Assembly: GCF_021107415.1 (NCBI RefSeq)
Contig: NZ_JAIOSW010000496.1
Location: 1-23,448, forward strand
Source: Desulfobacula sp.
GTDB lineage: Bacteria; Desulfobacterota; Desulfobacteria; Desulfobacterales; Desulfobacteraceae
DNA: 23,448 bases
Direction: 5' to 3'
Shown: piece after piece, positions 14,257 to 23,274 of the stretch
Layout of the letters: every line of letters begins with the position of its first letter
How positions within the stretch are numbered: the first letter of the stretch is position 1
The notes under the pieces: model-generated
Database searches by the model: none
What the model was told of the DNA's origin: nothing
Seen by the model: the letters and a program-made list of their open reading frames with translations, nothing else
Program-made: the position numbers and the translations under genes

Positions 14257-15597
14257 TTACAGGCCATACTTTTCCAGTCGGTATAAAAGAACGTGTCTGG
14301 GTATTTTTAACAATCTGGCAGCTTTTGAACGATTCTGGTTTGCCTTTTCAAGGGCTTTTAAAATATAACTCTTTTCAATATCCTCCAGGGCAATCCCTTC
14401 ATCAGGGATAACAGGCGCAAGGGGCGCTGATGATGTTTTATGATCAAGCAGCTGAAGATCTTCAGGTTCAATCACACTCTTTTTTCTTAAAATAATACAT
14501 CGTTCGACAATATTCTGCATTTCCCTGATATTGCCTGGCCATTGATAAACTTTTAATAGCTCCTGGGCTTGTCGGGAGAAAACAACATCTTGGGGTGCAT
14601 CAAATTTATTTAAAAAATGCTTTATCAGGGAAGGAATGTCCTCGGTCCGCTCCCTTAATGGCGGGATAAAGAGAGGAATCACACTCAACCTATAATATAA
14701 ATCTTCCCTGAATTCTCCTTTGACAATCCTTTTTTGAAGGTCCAGATTTGTGGCTGCAACAATCCTGATATCAACATTTTTTGCCCTTTCCGATCCCACG
14801 GGCTGGACCTCTTTTTCCTGGATTGCCCGTAACAGTTTGACTTGGATATCGGTTGCCACCTCACCAATCTCATCCAAAAAAAGTGTTCCGCCTGATGCGG
14901 TTTGAAAATGTCCTTTCCTGTCTTTTATGGCACCGGTAAAAGATCCTTTCATATGACCGAAAAGCTCACTTTCAATCAGTCCTGCAGGAATGGCCGCACA
15001 ATTAACGGCAACCATGGGGCCATTGCTTCTGGGACTGTTCTGATGAATCAACCGTGCCAGGACTTCTTTGCCGGTACCGGTTTCACCGGTAATTAATACT
15101 GTTGCATCACTGTTTGCAGCTCTGGATGCCGTATCCAGCAACTCCTTCATGACAGAACTTGCAGAGATGATGCCCTCGGTGCCGGTAAGACGGTTGATTT
15201 CATTTGCCAGAAGCTTTGCTTGGGACCGTAACCCTTTTAGTTCCAGTGCTTTTTTACAGGATAAAATCAGGGTATCCCGGTCAAACGGTTTGGTGATAAA
15301 ATTGAAAGCTCCCTTGTGCATAGCCTGGACAGCCATTTCAATGGAGCCGAATGCCGTCATGATAATCACAGGGATATCCGGTGCATTTTTTTTTATCTTT
15401 GTCAGGATATCAAGCCCGTTCATATCCCCTAATTTAACATCTGTCACCACAAGATCCGGAGAATAATTTTTAAAATGTTCAAGCCCCTGTTCGCCAGAAG
15501 CTGCTGTTACAACATTAAATCCTTTTGCGCTCAGATTGTATTCTGTAACCCGTCTTAAACTTTGATCATCATCAATCAATAATATTATATCGGACAT
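14257..15597 (-). CDS. NtrC-family sigma-54-dependent response regulator (AtoC/ZraR-like)
   Basis: 446 residues. The receiver has Asp53 in VVTDVKLGDMNG. The AAA+ domain has Walker A GETGTGKE, the sigma-54 loop GSFTGA, Walker B GGTLFLDEIGE and RIVAATNLDL. The C-terminal Fis-type HTH is KANQNRSKAARLLKIPRHV then LLYRLEKYGL. It lies 15 bases after its kinase gene and should be phosphorylated by it. The five-gene DUF2318/ABC operon follows on the same strand after a gap with paired dyads and a sigma-54-like promoter, so that operon is the likeliest target (inference). It is a paralogue of the regulator at 6744-8063, not a duplicate: the HTH helices differ. Confidence 0.93.
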   Translation of the reverse strand: MSDIILLIDDDQSLRRVTEYNLSAKGFNVVTAASGEQGLEHFKNYSPDLVVTDVKLGDMNGLDILTKIKKNAPDIPVIIMTAFGSIEMAVQAMHKGAFNFITKPFDRDTLILSCKKALELKGLRSQAKLLANEINRLTGTEGIISASSVMKELLDTASRAANSDATVLITGETGTGKEVLARLIHQNSPRSNGPMVAVNCAAIPAGLIESELFGHMKGSFTGAIKDRKGHFQTASGGTLFLDEIGEVATDIQVKLLRAIQEKEVQPVGSERAKNVDIRIVAATNLDLQKRIVKGEFREDLYYRLSVIPLFIPPLRERTEDIPSLIKHFLNKFDAPQDVVFSRQAQELLKVYQWPGNIREMQNIVERCIILRKKSVIEPEDLQLLDHKTSSAPLAPVIPDEGIALEDIEKSYILKALEKANQNRSKAARLLKIPRHVLLYRLEKYGL

Positions 15598-15612
15598 ATT
15601 TGGTTACTCTCA

Positions 15613-16734
15613 TTATTTATATTTTTTTCCGGGCAAAAATATTGAAAAAGCTGCACCGCCAAGGGTTGACTCTTCAATAACTATTTTGCCACCTAAGCTT
15701 TCAACTATCCTTTTTGAAATGGAAAGTCCGAGCCCTGTTCCCTCTTCCTTGAATGTCACAAATGACTGGAACACCTTTTCAGCCATATTTTTATCTATAC
15801 CGGGCCCATCATCTGAAATACGAATGAGGCACCCCCTTTCGTATGTGCCAAGTTCAATGAAAATTTTGCCGTTTTCTTCGACCGCATCAACTGCATTGAT
15901 CATAATATTCATCAAAACTTGAATCATGGCGGCTTCGTCTGTCACAAACCCGTTCTTGCTGGATTCTGCCTGCCTGGCAATCTGAATGGAAACCTGGATG
16001 GATTTCTCCTTCAATCCTGCTTCAAGAAGCAGGACCACCTGATTAATAATTTTTTCAATAGGTTCCTTTCTCACTTTGTCTTGATACTGCTGGCCCCTGC
16101 AATATTTCAGGACATCATCCACTGAATGATTCAGCCTTGAAATTTCCATTCGCATGATTTCAATAAATTCATGTTTTGGATGATTCTCAGGCACCTCATC
16201 AGCCAAAATTTCAGCCGCGCCCTTTATGGAAGCCAGAGGGTTTTTAATTTCATGGGCAAGGGAAGCCGACACATGGCCCAGCATGGAAAGCTTCTGGCTT
16301 TCTCCCAGTTGTTTTTCCGCTTCTACAAGCTGGGAAGCCTGCTTGTGAAGACGTTTATATGATCCAGCCAATTTTTCCGAAAGCGTTTTATATTTTTCCT
16401 TTAATTTATTTTTTCTGCTTGAAATAAGTCCGACCACAACCCCTGCAGCAAGATAAAATATTATTTCCGACAATTCGCTATAGTAGGCTTGAGGTCCCCT
16501 TGCCCAGAACATGTAAAGATGAGGGACAAATGCCAGACAGGAAAGAACGGCCAGAAGAATCCCTCCCCGGATTCCAAAAAAGATGGCACCAATGGTAATG
16601 GGAAAATAGCTTAGCCTCCGATAAGTGTCATGATAAAAAATCATATATCCCGGGGTAAGGGTGTGAAGGACGCCAATCACAATAACAAAAACAAGCAACA
16701 GGAAAAATAAAATAATTTTCATATTTGGTTTCAT
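15613..16734 (-). CDS. Membrane sensor histidine kinase
   Basis: 373 residues. The N-terminus holds about four membrane segments (about 5-22, 43-58, 60-72, 88-104) with only short loops outside, so sensing is probably within the membrane or by the short periplasmic loop near GYMIFYHDTYRR. A coiled-coil-like linker (108-148) leads to HisKA with His161 in SLAHEIKNPLASI. Then come N-box NIMINAVDAVEE, G1 SDDGPGID and G2 GTGLGLSISKRI. It is first in a two-gene operon with the sigma-54 regulator; a TTGTAA-N17-TATAAT promoter lies upstream. The architecture resembles the ZraS/AtoS group in output only; the stimulus cannot be read. The link to metal stress is a hypothesis from the downstream operon. 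Confidence 0.9.
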   Translation of the reverse strand: MKPNMKIILFFLLLVFVIVIGVLHTLTPGYMIFYHDTYRRLSYFPITIGAIFFGIRGGILLAVLSCLAFVPHLYMFWARGPQAYYSELSEIIFYLAAGVVVGLISSRKNKLKEKYKTLSEKLAGSYKRLHKQASQLVEAEKQLGESQKLSMLGHVSASLAHEIKNPLASIKGAAEILADEVPENHPKHEFIEIMRMEISRLNHSVDDVLKYCRGQQYQDKVRKEPIEKIINQVVLLLEAGLKEKSIQVSIQIARQAESSKNGFVTDEAAMIQVLMNIMINAVDAVEENGKIFIELGTYERGCLIRISDDGPGIDKNMAEKVFQSFVTFKEEGTGLGLSISKRIVESLGGKIVIEESTLGGAAFSIFLPGKKYK

Positions 16735-16799
16735 ATCACATCCAAGGAGCTCAAAATCGTAAAATCTTCTTTCTCCATAACGCGGGTTTACACTATCGA

Positions 16800-16828
16800 A
16801 TTATATTTAGAGGATAAGGGGTTTACAA
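16800..16828 (-). promoter_or_regulatory. Sigma-70-type promoter of the kinase/regulator operon
   Basis: On the minus strand TTGTAA (16828-16823) and a perfect TATAAT (16805-16800) are separated by 17 bases, about 65 bases upstream of the kinase start. The gap 16735-16976 thus carries divergent promoters for this operon and the toxin-antitoxin pair. Confidence 0.65.
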
Positions 16829-16914
16829 GAGCAATTTAATATTTTTCTCCAAATAGTATTCTAATATAGTCGTCATTTCCTTATAAAATTACCAAAATCA
16901 CTGGAATAAAAAAA

Positions 16915-16943
16915 TTGACAAATTGAATAAAATTGAATATATT
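16915..16943 (+). promoter_or_regulatory. Sigma-70-type promoter of the toxin-antitoxin operon
   Basis: TTGACA at 16915-16920 is followed after 17 bases by TATATT at 16938-16943, 33 bases before the antitoxin start. RHH antitoxins usually repress their own promoter, and binding here would be expected. No clear palindrome stands out. Confidence 0.65.
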
Positions 16944-16976
16944 GTAGATAATTAATATTCAGATAGGGATAATATT

Positions 16977-17213
16977 ATGAAAACATTAACAATGAGAGTT
17001 GATGATTCAGTTTATCAAATGATTAAGACTGCTGCAGAAGGTCAGAAAAGAAATATTTCAAATTTTATCGAATTTGCTACGCTTCAATATCTAACCTCAG
17101 TGCAGTATGTCGATAATAGTGAAATGACCGAAATATTGAATGACAAGGAGTTGGTTCAAAATCTTCGAGAGGGTCTGAAAAATTTGAAAGCTGGAAATTA
17201 TACAATTGTTTAA
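16977..17213 (+). CDS. Ribbon-helix-helix (CopG-like) antitoxin
   Basis: 78 residues. The N-terminal TMRVDDSVYQMIKTAAEGQKR and NISNFIEFATLQYL segments have the strand-helix-helix pattern of RHH DNA-binding antitoxins. The C-terminal part (about 48-78) is the likely toxin-neutralising tail. It should bind the RelE/ParE-like toxin encoded downstream and repress the operon. The stop overlaps the toxin's TTG start by 8 bases, an arrangement that couples translation. A modest AGGGA precedes the ATG. Both genes are more AT-rich than their neighbours, suggesting acquisition by transfer. Confidence 0.85.
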   Translation: MKTLTMRVDDSVYQMIKTAAEGQKRNISNFIEFATLQYLTSVQYVDNSEMTEILNDKELVQNLREGLKNLKAGNYTIV

Positions 17214-17475
17214 TTTCCAAATTGCAGAATCTAAAACTTTTGAAAAAGTCAAAAAGAAAATTGATTCACAACTTTATACAAAAATCAAAAATATTGTCTA
17301 TCCCCAGTTGAAGTCAAATCCATATTTTGGAACAAACATTAAAAAACTTAAGGGTGCTTTTGAAGGATATTATCGATATCGAGTTGGTAGTTATCGATTG
17401 TTCTATTTGATAGAGAATGAAAAAATCCTCGTCGTTATTATTGATTTGAAGCATCGACAGAATGCTTACAAGTGA
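17206..17475 (+). CDS. RelE/ParE-family toxin
   Basis: 89 residues, the normal size for the RelE/ParE fold. Features include KLKGAFEGYYRYRVGSYRLFYLI and the last strand ILVVIIDLKHRQNAYK, which match the core strands and conserved basic residues of this superfamily (mRNA interferase or gyrase poison). The start is TTG at 17206, inside the antitoxin gene; there is no in-frame ATG near it. A non-ATG, overlapping start would keep toxin output low and dependent on antitoxin translation. The 3' end overlaps the beginning of the frame carrying the mutY fragment by 14 bases. Whether it cleaves mRNA cannot be decided by eye. Confidence 0.85.
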   Translation: MFNFQIAESKTFEKVKKKIDSQLYTKIKNIVYPQLKSNPYFGTNIKKLKGAFEGYYRYRVGSYRLFYLIENEKILVVIIDLKHRQNAYK

Positions 17476-18031
17476 AATAATTATAACCCATCACTCAACC
17501 CGACCCTGTGGTGGCGGGATATCGAAAGACATATTACTCAATTTGAAACAACAAGCTGACATTTACCTGTTTCAGGACAAACTTACAAAATGGTATCACG
17601 TACATCATCGAAATCTGCCCTGGCGGGAGAGCCATGATCCATACCACATCTGGATATCCGAGGTCATGCTCCAACAGACCCAGGTCAAAACAGTCATTCC
17701 GTATTTTTTAAACTTTATAAATCGTTTCCCCACCCTTCATGATCTGGCAAAATCCGACCTTGAAACCGTTCTTAAAATGTGGGAAGGCTTTGGATACTAT
17801 GCCCGGGCCAGAAATTTTCATAAAGCCGCCAACGTAATATCAAAAAACCTCAACGGTACTATACCGGACAATTTTTACCGATTTAAAAAATTGCCTGGTG
17901 TGGGGGATTATATTGGTGCGGCTGTCCAGAGTATTGCCTTTGGATATCCCATGCGTGTTAAGACTAAAAAGGTTCCTACCTATCATATTTGCAATCACTT
18001 TTGTATCTTTTCGAGGGATAGAATAAGTTAA
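17462..18031 (+). pseudogene. mutY: mutY 5' fragment (A/G-specific adenine glycosylase, truncated)
   Basis: The frame codes for 189 residues. From about residue 33 it matches the N-terminal half of MutY: KLTKWYHVHHRNLPWR, then YHIWISEVMLQQTQVKTVIPY, the WEGFGYYARARNF helix and the helix-hairpin-helix LPGVGDYIGAAVQSIAFG. Similarity stops at about 17955, just before the catalytic Asp region (normally VDGNV). The last 25 codons are antisense to the radC fragment. The catalytic Asp, 4Fe-4S cluster and C-terminal domain are absent, so the product should be inactive. The true start may be TTG 17543 rather than ATG 17462. MutY removes A opposite 8-oxoG; the rest of the gene is not in this window. 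Confidence 0.85.
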
Positions 18032-18139
18032 TAAGAGCTCAAGAAGTTCATAATCGGCAAGGGATTCTCTCCCTGTTTTAAGATGCCGAGATCTCAACCG
18101 TTCGCGATGACCATATCTGTGATCTTTTATTGTCTGCAA
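17840..18139 (-). pseudogene. radC: radC 5' fragment (UPF0758 family, truncated)
   Basis: The minus-strand frame starts with TTG 18139 behind GAGGAAA. It reads HRERLRSRHLKTGRESLADY then ELLELLLTYSIPRKDTK, the conserved N-terminal helical region of RadC/UPF0758 proteins. Similarity lasts to about residue 50-58 (about 17965). The remaining codons to 17840 are the antisense of mutY. The whole C-terminal JAB/MPN domain with its metal-binding His-Asp motif is missing. It meets the mutY fragment tail to tail, so one deletion/inversion event probably removed both 3' ends. Confidence 0.82.
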
Positions 18140-18364
18140 ACTTTCCTCAAATCGTTAAATGGAATAAAACGTAAGGTCTTTATTCTCGATATCAGACAAA
18201 AGGTAAGGTAACAACCATTATTTCCTGTGTTTTTTATGAAGTGGATTAAGAGGTTTTGCTTGCGATTGCCCTGATATTAAAGAAAATATTCATATTGTTT
18301 TTAAGTGGTTTATGATAAATTATTATTTTTTGACGGTTTTATTAAATGATGATTAGAGGTGATT

Positions 18365-19156
18365 ATGACAGGGCTTGTTACATCCGGCGATTTGAGAACA
18401 TTGATTGAAAATTATGCAGCAGATTATCCAAAGGCGACAGAAGGAAAAAATTTCTGGCGGACACCCCTTGCGGTCACGGCAAAGGCAGACGAACGCTTTG
18501 ATATTTTGCCTGAAATTGCAGCAGATGACCATGTCCTTCCAAAAGACCTTCTGGCCACGGGTAAGTCTGTAATCGTTTTTTTTGTTCCTTTTATCAAAGA
18601 GCTGGCCAGAGAAAATCATAAAGGCAAGATTCCCTGCAGAAACTGGGGACTGGCATATGAATCCACTAATTCATTGATTAACAGCCTGTGTGAGCAGATC
18701 AAACTTTTTCTTGAGGATGCCGGATACCAAAGTGCTCTTGTTCCGGCAACCCACAATTTTGACCATAAGAAACTCATGGCCCGCTGGTCCCATAAGCATC
18801 TGGGATATATTGCAGGCCTGGGCCGTTTTGGGGTCAATGCTCAATTTATTACTCCATCAGGCTGTACTGGCCGTATGGGCAGCCTGGTAACCGAAGCCGA
18901 TCTGGGTGACAGCCCTCTGGTTACTGAAAAGGAGCTTTGCCTTCATAAAAATGGTCATAAATGTTTGGTGTGTGTCAGGCGCTGCCCCGTCGGAGCCGTA
19001 TCTTCCGAGACAGGAATAGACCGGGAAAAATGCTGGACCAGATTAAAATCCAATCTTCGTGATACAAAAGAACTGGCAGGCCGGGAACAAACCACCCATG
19101 TATGTGGGAAGTGCCAGGTTGTCGTTCCATGCAGCTTTAAAATTCCAAAGGCATAA
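18365..19156 (+). CDS. Short QueG-like 4Fe-4S protein (COG1600-type)
   Basis: 263 residues from ATG 18365, preferred over GTG 18359 because AGAGGTG is then correctly placed. The sequence resembles the epoxyqueuosine reductase superfamily: KSVIVFFVPF near 65, the HKHLGYIAGLGRFGVNAQFIT central motif, then a ferredoxin region with CLVCVRRCP (first cluster) and EKC plus CGKCQVVVPC. It is about 100 residues shorter than true QueG and lacks its C-terminal HEAT-like part. It is more likely one of the stand-alone Fe-S/corrinoid-reductase-like paralogues common in anaerobes. The exact function is unknown. It faces the GMC gene tail to tail with a small terminator between them. The 18140-18358 upstream gap is AT-rich without a convincing promoter. 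Confidence 0.75.
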   Translation: MTGLVTSGDLRTLIENYAADYPKATEGKNFWRTPLAVTAKADERFDILPEIAADDHVLPKDLLATGKSVIVFFVPFIKELARENHKGKIPCRNWGLAYESTNSLINSLCEQIKLFLEDAGYQSALVPATHNFDHKKLMARWSHKHLGYIAGLGRFGVNAQFITPSGCTGRMGSLVTEADLGDSPLVTEKELCLHKNGHKCLVCVRRCPVGAVSSETGIDREKCWTRLKSNLRDTKELAGREQTTHVCGKCQVVVPCSFKIPKA

Positions 19157-19169
19157 ACCCGGTTAAGAG

Positions 19170-19192
19170 ATTGGAGTATTGATCCAATTTTT
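19170..19192 (+). terminator. Small intrinsic terminator after the QueG-like gene
   Basis: ATTGGA (19170-19175) and TCCAAT (19183-19188) form a 6-bp stem with a 7-base loop, followed by TTTT. It lies in the 35-base gap between convergent genes and touches the GMC stop codon. The stem is short, so efficiency is uncertain. Confidence 0.55.
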
Positions 19193-20841
19193 CAGGCTTT
19201 GTGCCGATAAAACCCTGCCGTTGAAGGCGGTTCCAAAGTGTTCCCCAAAATGAGGTCACAGGCTTTTTCCGCCACCATCATGACCGGGGCATAGATGTTG
19301 CCGTTGGTCACATAGGGCATGACCGAAGCATCCACCACACGCAGGTTTTCCACGCCGTGAACCTTCATGGTATCCGGGTCCACCACTGCCATGTCATCTT
19401 TTCCCATTTTGCAGGTGCAGGAGGGGTGAAGTGCTGTTTCCGCATCCTTTGCCACCCACTTCAGGATATCATCATCCGTCTGGATATGGTTGCCGGGCGA
19501 GGTTTCACCGCCGTTGAATTCATCAAAGGCCGGCTGGTTCATGATTTTTCTGGCACACCTTATGGCTTCCACCCATTCCTTACGGTCCTGATCCGTGGAT
19601 AAATAGTTGAAGCGCAGGGCCGGGTGCTGTTTTGGATCGGCAGACTTGATTTTCACAGATCCGATGGCATTGGAATACATGGGGCCCACATGGACCTGGT
19701 AGCCGTGCTCATGGCTGGGCTGGCTGCCGTCGTAACGGATGGCCAAAGGCAGGAAGTGAAATTGGATATTGGGGTATTCTACATCATTATTGCTTCTGAG
19801 AAATCCACCGGCCTCAAAATGATTGGTGGCAGCTGCTCCTGACCTGTGGAAGAGCCACTGATAGCCGATAAAGGGTTTTTTCCACCATTTAAGGGAGGGG
19901 TTCATGGATACGGGTTTTTTGCTTTTGTACTGAACATAGACTTCCAGGTGATCCTGCATGTTTTCACCAACACCGGGAAGATCATGTACTGGTTTGATGC
20001 CGAGTTTTTCAAGTTCCCCGGCATTTCCAATACCTGATAACTGGAGAATCTGGGGGGAATTGATGGCACCACCGCAGCAGATGACTTCACTTGAATGGAT
20101 GGTTTGGGCCCGGCCCTTTTTGCCTTTGATAAATTCTACACCTATGGCTTTTTTACCTTCAAACAGGATTTTGGTGGTAAAGGCCCGGCAGATGACATCC
20201 AGGTTAGGCCGTTGTTTCAGGACCGGGTGGAGATAGGCCCTTGCTGCACTGAGGCGGCGTCCCCTGCTGATATTCCGGTCAAAGGCACCGAATCCCTCCT
20301 GGCGGTATCCGTTGACATCATCGGTCAGAGGATAGCCGGCCTGTTCGGTTGAATTGAGGAATGCCTGGAAGAGCGGGTTTTTGCAGGGTCCGGTTTCAAG
20401 GATGAGGGGGCCGTCTGTGCCGTGATATGCATCCGGGCCTTTCAGACGGTTTTCAGCCCGTTTGAAATAGGGAAGACTGTGGGCATAATCCCAGTTTTCC
20501 ATGCCTGCATCCTTTGCCCATTTTTCATAATCCATGGCATTGCCGCGGATGTAAATCATACCGTTGATACTGGATGATCCGCCCAATACCTTTCCTCTGC
20601 CGTGGAAGACTTTCCTGTTTTGCATGAAGGGTTCGGGTTCGGATTCGTAACACCAGTCATAATATTTATTGCCCAAAGGAAAGGTCAGGCCTGCAGGCAT
20701 ATGGATAAAGACATCCCAGATATAATCCGGCCGGCCGGCTTCCAGGACCAATACATTGTTTGCCGGGTCCTGGCTGAGCCTGTTGGCAAGAACACACCCT
20801 GCAGATCCGCCGCCAATTATGATATAGTTATAGTTTTTCAT
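19192..20841 (-). CDS. GMC-family FAD-dependent alcohol dehydrogenase (choline-dehydrogenase-like)
   Basis: 549 residues, the usual length for BetA/AlkJ-type GMC enzymes. Seen: FAD-binding [20 protein letters not shown] at the N-terminus, GMC signature 1 in [21 protein letters not shown], signature 2 in [15 protein letters not shown], and the C-terminal active-site His in [13 protein letters not shown] and [21 protein letters not shown]. It oxidises a primary alcohol to an aldehyde, passing electrons to a membrane quinone or other acceptor. AAGGAAT precedes the start. It is third of the genes that follow the AOR ferredoxin subunit, 21 bases after the tetR gene. Choline is not indicated because no betaine aldehyde dehydrogenase or choline transporter is near; a longer-chain or aromatic alcohol fits the AOR partner better (inference). 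Confidence 0.9.
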   Translation of the reverse strand: MKNYNYIIIGGGSAGCVLANRLSQDPANNVLVLEAGRPDYIWDVFIHMPAGLTFPLGNKYYDWCYESEPEPFMQNRKVFHGRGKVLGGSSSINGMIYIRGNAMDYEKWAKDAGMENWDYAHSLPYFKRAENRLKGPDAYHGTDGPLILETGPCKNPLFQAFLNSTEQAGYPLTDDVNGYRQEGFGAFDRNISRGRRLSAARAYLHPVLKQRPNLDVICRAFTTKILFEGKKAIGVEFIKGKKGRAQTIHSSEVICCGGAINSPQILQLSGIGNAGELEKLGIKPVHDLPGVGENMQDHLEVYVQYKSKKPVSMNPSLKWWKKPFIGYQWLFHRSGAAATNHFEAGGFLRSNNDVEYPNIQFHFLPLAIRYDGSQPSHEHGYQVHVGPMYSNAIGSVKIKSADPKQHPALRFNYLSTDQDRKEWVEAIRCARKIMNQPAFDEFNGGETSPGNHIQTDDDILKWVAKDAETALHPSCTCKMGKDDMAVVDPDTMKVHGVENLRVVDASVMPYVTNGNIYAPVMMVAEKACDLILGNTLEPPSTAGFYRHKA

Positions 20842-20862
20842 TTTTATAATTCCTTTTCAGTA

Positions 20863-21453
20863 TTACCGGTTCTCAGTCACCAGGCTGATAAATCCTGCCA
20901 CCAGGTCATCAATATCCATCTCACCATCCCTGATAAGGGCCTGGAGTGCCACGCCCTGAAGTCCTGAAATAAAACAGATTGCAGCGGCCCGGTTTGTTTT
21001 ATTTTTAGAAATTTGATTCAGGGCATTTTCAAGGGCATTTGCGAATTTGTCATAGGCTGCCTGGGTTTTTATCATAACAGGCCCCCTGATACCGCTGAAT
21101 TCCGCAGCCAGCGATGCCAGTGCAATAATGTTGTCCGGCTGGTAGTGAAACCGGTCCATAAAAATATCCATGATACCGTTGATCAATGTCTTATAATCCG
21201 TATGGCTTTTGGCCAGATACTCAATGTACCGGTTAAAACTCTGATCAAGCTCTTTTACGACATCATCCAGAATATCCGACTTGGAATCATAGTAGTGAAA
21301 TACGGCCCCCGTGGTCATGCCGATGTGATAGGCAATGTCCTGGATCGTGGTTTTATGGTACCCGAGCCGTGCAAATAGATGAGTGGCGGTCTCAAGGATT
21401 CGCTTCCTTGTAGCGATTCGTTTGGCCTCTTTTTTATTGATGGGAGTTGGCAT
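20863..21453 (-). CDS. TetR/AcrR-family transcriptional repressor
   Basis: 196 residues. The N-terminal HTH is typical of TetR: RKRILETATHLFARLGYHKT then TIQDIAYHIGMTTGAVFHYY and SKSDILDDVV. The C-terminal helical domain (about 75-190) should bind a small ligand, perhaps the alcohol, aldehyde or acyl product handled by the neighbouring enzymes. It sits between the aldehyde oxidoreductase and GMC genes with gaps of 18 and 21 bases, so it is made from the operon it probably controls. The operator should lie upstream of the ferredoxin gene, outside this window. Confidence 0.92.
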   Translation of the reverse strand: MPTPINKKEAKRIATRKRILETATHLFARLGYHKTTIQDIAYHIGMTTGAVFHYYDSKSDILDDVVKELDQSFNRYIEYLAKSHTDYKTLINGIMDIFMDRFHYQPDNIIALASLAAEFSGIRGPVMIKTQAAYDKFANALENALNQISKNKTNRAAAICFISGLQGVALQALIRDGEMDIDDLVAGFISLVTENR

Positions 21454-21471
21454 AATTTGTCCTCAATGGAT

Positions 21472-23274
21472 TCAAAGTTTGGGTGGAATTCCTTTTTTGT
21501 TCCATCCCCTCAGCTTATAATATTCCTGTCTCATATAGGCCATATCTTTATTTGAAATCCTGTGGCCTTTTGCAGGTCCGTCAGGAAGTGGTTCCCTTAC
21601 AAACCGTGTGGGAAGGGTATCTTTTGAAGCATCCATTCCTTGTGCCAGGTTAAAGTGTCTGACAAGATTCCAGATCCGTTCTCCGGTTTTTATAAAAATG
21701 TCTGCAGTCACCTCCCGGCCCGTTGCCGCACTGAGAAGTTCGGCATAAGTGGCGCCGGAGATGCCGTAAGTGGCGAAATCACATTTAACCAGGGTGTCTG
21801 TGCCTGCGGAATAATTCTGGAGGGCAATCACCATTTTAGCTTTGCCCACCGGCGAAAGAGGATCAAGGGGGTGCCCTTCCCATTCTCCTGACAGTTCATA
21901 GGACACGGGAAATCCCCGCTGGTGGCAGCCGCCCCGGTCTGTGGTCATGAGAGCAAGCCCCATACCTGATACGCCTCTGGGTCCCCATGCAGGTGATTCA
22001 AGCCCCTTGGTGTGCATGGCCAGATCCAATGCATTTCCGCCGATTTCATCGGCTGCCTGTTTCACACCTTTGGACAGAAGTTTTCCAAGCTTGCCCTTCC
22101 GGGCGGCTATGGCATGGATCAGATGTTCAGCCGCTTCTACATTGCCAAATTTTATATCAATGCCTTTTGGAGATTGGATCAGCCCTTTTTCACAGGCTTC
22201 CATGGCAAAGCCGATAATATTACCAGTAGACATGGAATCTATACCGTAAAGATCGCAGAGTTTGACCAGATGGGCCACGGCCCTGATATCTGAAATATCC
22301 AGGTTGGACCCCATGAGAGCGGCGGATTCATATTCCACAATATCCGTGACAATGCCTTTGTATTTGCCGGTGCGAACCGCTCCAATTTTGGAACACCGGA
22401 TGGGACATCCCATGCAGACATTACTGCCCAGCCACAGATGTTTGGCTTGCCCTTTGTCTGAAAGCATGGCTGCCTTTGAAAAGGTTCCGTTCTGATAATT
22501 TTTATGGGGCAAGAGTCCGGTTTCATTGGCAAATTCAACTGAAGCGGCCGTGCCTGCCTGGCGGAAGGATTCTATATCCGGGCTTGTTTCTAATTCTTTA
22601 AGAGCCGTGGTGCAGGCTTTGATAAATCGCTGGGGATCATATACACTAACTGGTTTAGTCCCTTTTATTGCAATGGCCTTAAGGTTTTTGGAGCCCATGA
22701 CAGCACCGGCTCCGCCCCTTCCTGCCTGGCGGTTGTATTCGCAGCAGATGAGGGCTAAAAGAACCTGGTTTTCTCCTGCCTGGCCGATACCGGCAATCTT
22801 GATGGTATCATCATTGAGTTCTTCTTTGATCATGCGATTGGTTTCCAGAGTATCTACCCCCCAAAGGTGGCGGGCATCCCTGATTTCCACATTATCATCA
22901 TTAATCCAGATAAAGACGGGTTTTTTTGCACAGCCTTTTATAATGATACCATCATATCCGGCATATTTGATTTCAGGAGCAAAATTGCCTCCAAAATAGG
23001 AATCCAGGAAAATACCGGTCAAAGGAGATTTGGTGACCACACACCCCCGCATGGCCGGGGCCATGGTACCGGTCAAGGGACCGGTCATAAACATGAGAAG
23101 ATTGTTTTTGTCTAAAGGGTCAGTACCAGGGGGAACCTTGTCATAAAGAAGCTTTGCTCCAAATCCTTTTCCGCCGATAAAATCAGCTTTTAAGGCATCA
23201 GGAACCGAAAGGGTTTCAGAGGATGAACAAGATAAATCAATCATCAGCAGTTTGTTTGTGTAGGCTTCAGTCAT
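21472..23274 (-). CDS. aor: Tungsten-type aldehyde:ferredoxin oxidoreductase
   Basis: 600 residues from ATG 23274, chosen because AGAGGAAAG precedes it; an upstream start at 23355 lies inside the ferredoxin gene. The length equals that of characterised AORs (about 605). Seen: IGGKGFGAKLLYDKVPPGTDPL and MRGCVVTKSPLTGIFLDSYFGG in the N-terminal tungstopterin domain, AGRGGAGAVMGSKNLKAI, and the 4Fe-4S ligands Cys287, Cys290, Cys294 (VCMGCPIRC) and Cys498 (LVKCDFATYG). It oxidises aldehydes to carboxylic acids using a W-bis-pterin cofactor, passing electrons to a ferredoxin-like partner, here the overlapping upstream gene. Cytosolic. With the GMC enzyme it could complete alcohol-to-acid oxidation. 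Substrate range unknown. Confidence 0.93.
   Translation of the reverse strand: MTEAYTNKLLMIDLSCSSSETLSVPDALKADFIGGKGFGAKLLYDKVPPGTDPLDKNNLLMFMTGPLTGTMAPAMRGCVVTKSPLTGIFLDSYFGGNFAPEIKYAGYDGIIIKGCAKKPVFIWINDDNVEIRDARHLWGVDTLETNRMIKEELNDDTIKIAGIGQAGENQVLLALICCEYNRQAGRGGAGAVMGSKNLKAIAIKGTKPVSVYDPQRFIKACTTALKELETSPDIESFRQAGTAASVEFANETGLLPHKNYQNGTFSKAAMLSDKGQAKHLWLGSNVCMGCPIRCSKIGAVRTGKYKGIVTDIVEYESAALMGSNLDISDIRAVAHLVKLCDLYGIDSMSTGNIIGFAMEACEKGLIQSPKGIDIKFGNVEAAEHLIHAIAARKGKLGKLLSKGVKQAADEIGGNALDLAMHTKGLESPAWGPRGVSGMGLALMTTDRGGCHQRGFPVSYELSGEWEGHPLDPLSPVGKAKMVIALQNYSAGTDTLVKCDFATYGISGATYAELLSAATGREVTADIFIKTGERIWNLVRHFNLAQGMDASKDTLPTRFVREPLPDGPAKGHRISNKDMAYMRQEYYKLRGWNKKGIPPKL

Noticed and set aside
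17840..18031. Reading the 189-residue frame as a novel full-length protein
   Set aside because: The last part is only the antisense of the radC fragment; the first part is clearly MutY. It is a truncated gene running into unrelated sequence.
18365..19156. Genuine queG (epoxyqueuosine reductase)
   Set aside because: About 100 residues too short and without the C-terminal repeat part; kept as a QueG-like Fe-S protein of unknown function.
19192..20841. Choline dehydrogenase betA with the TetR protein as betI
   Set aside because: The similarity is to the GMC family in general. No betaine aldehyde dehydrogenase or choline transporter is present and the partner is an aldehyde:ferredoxin oxidoreductase.
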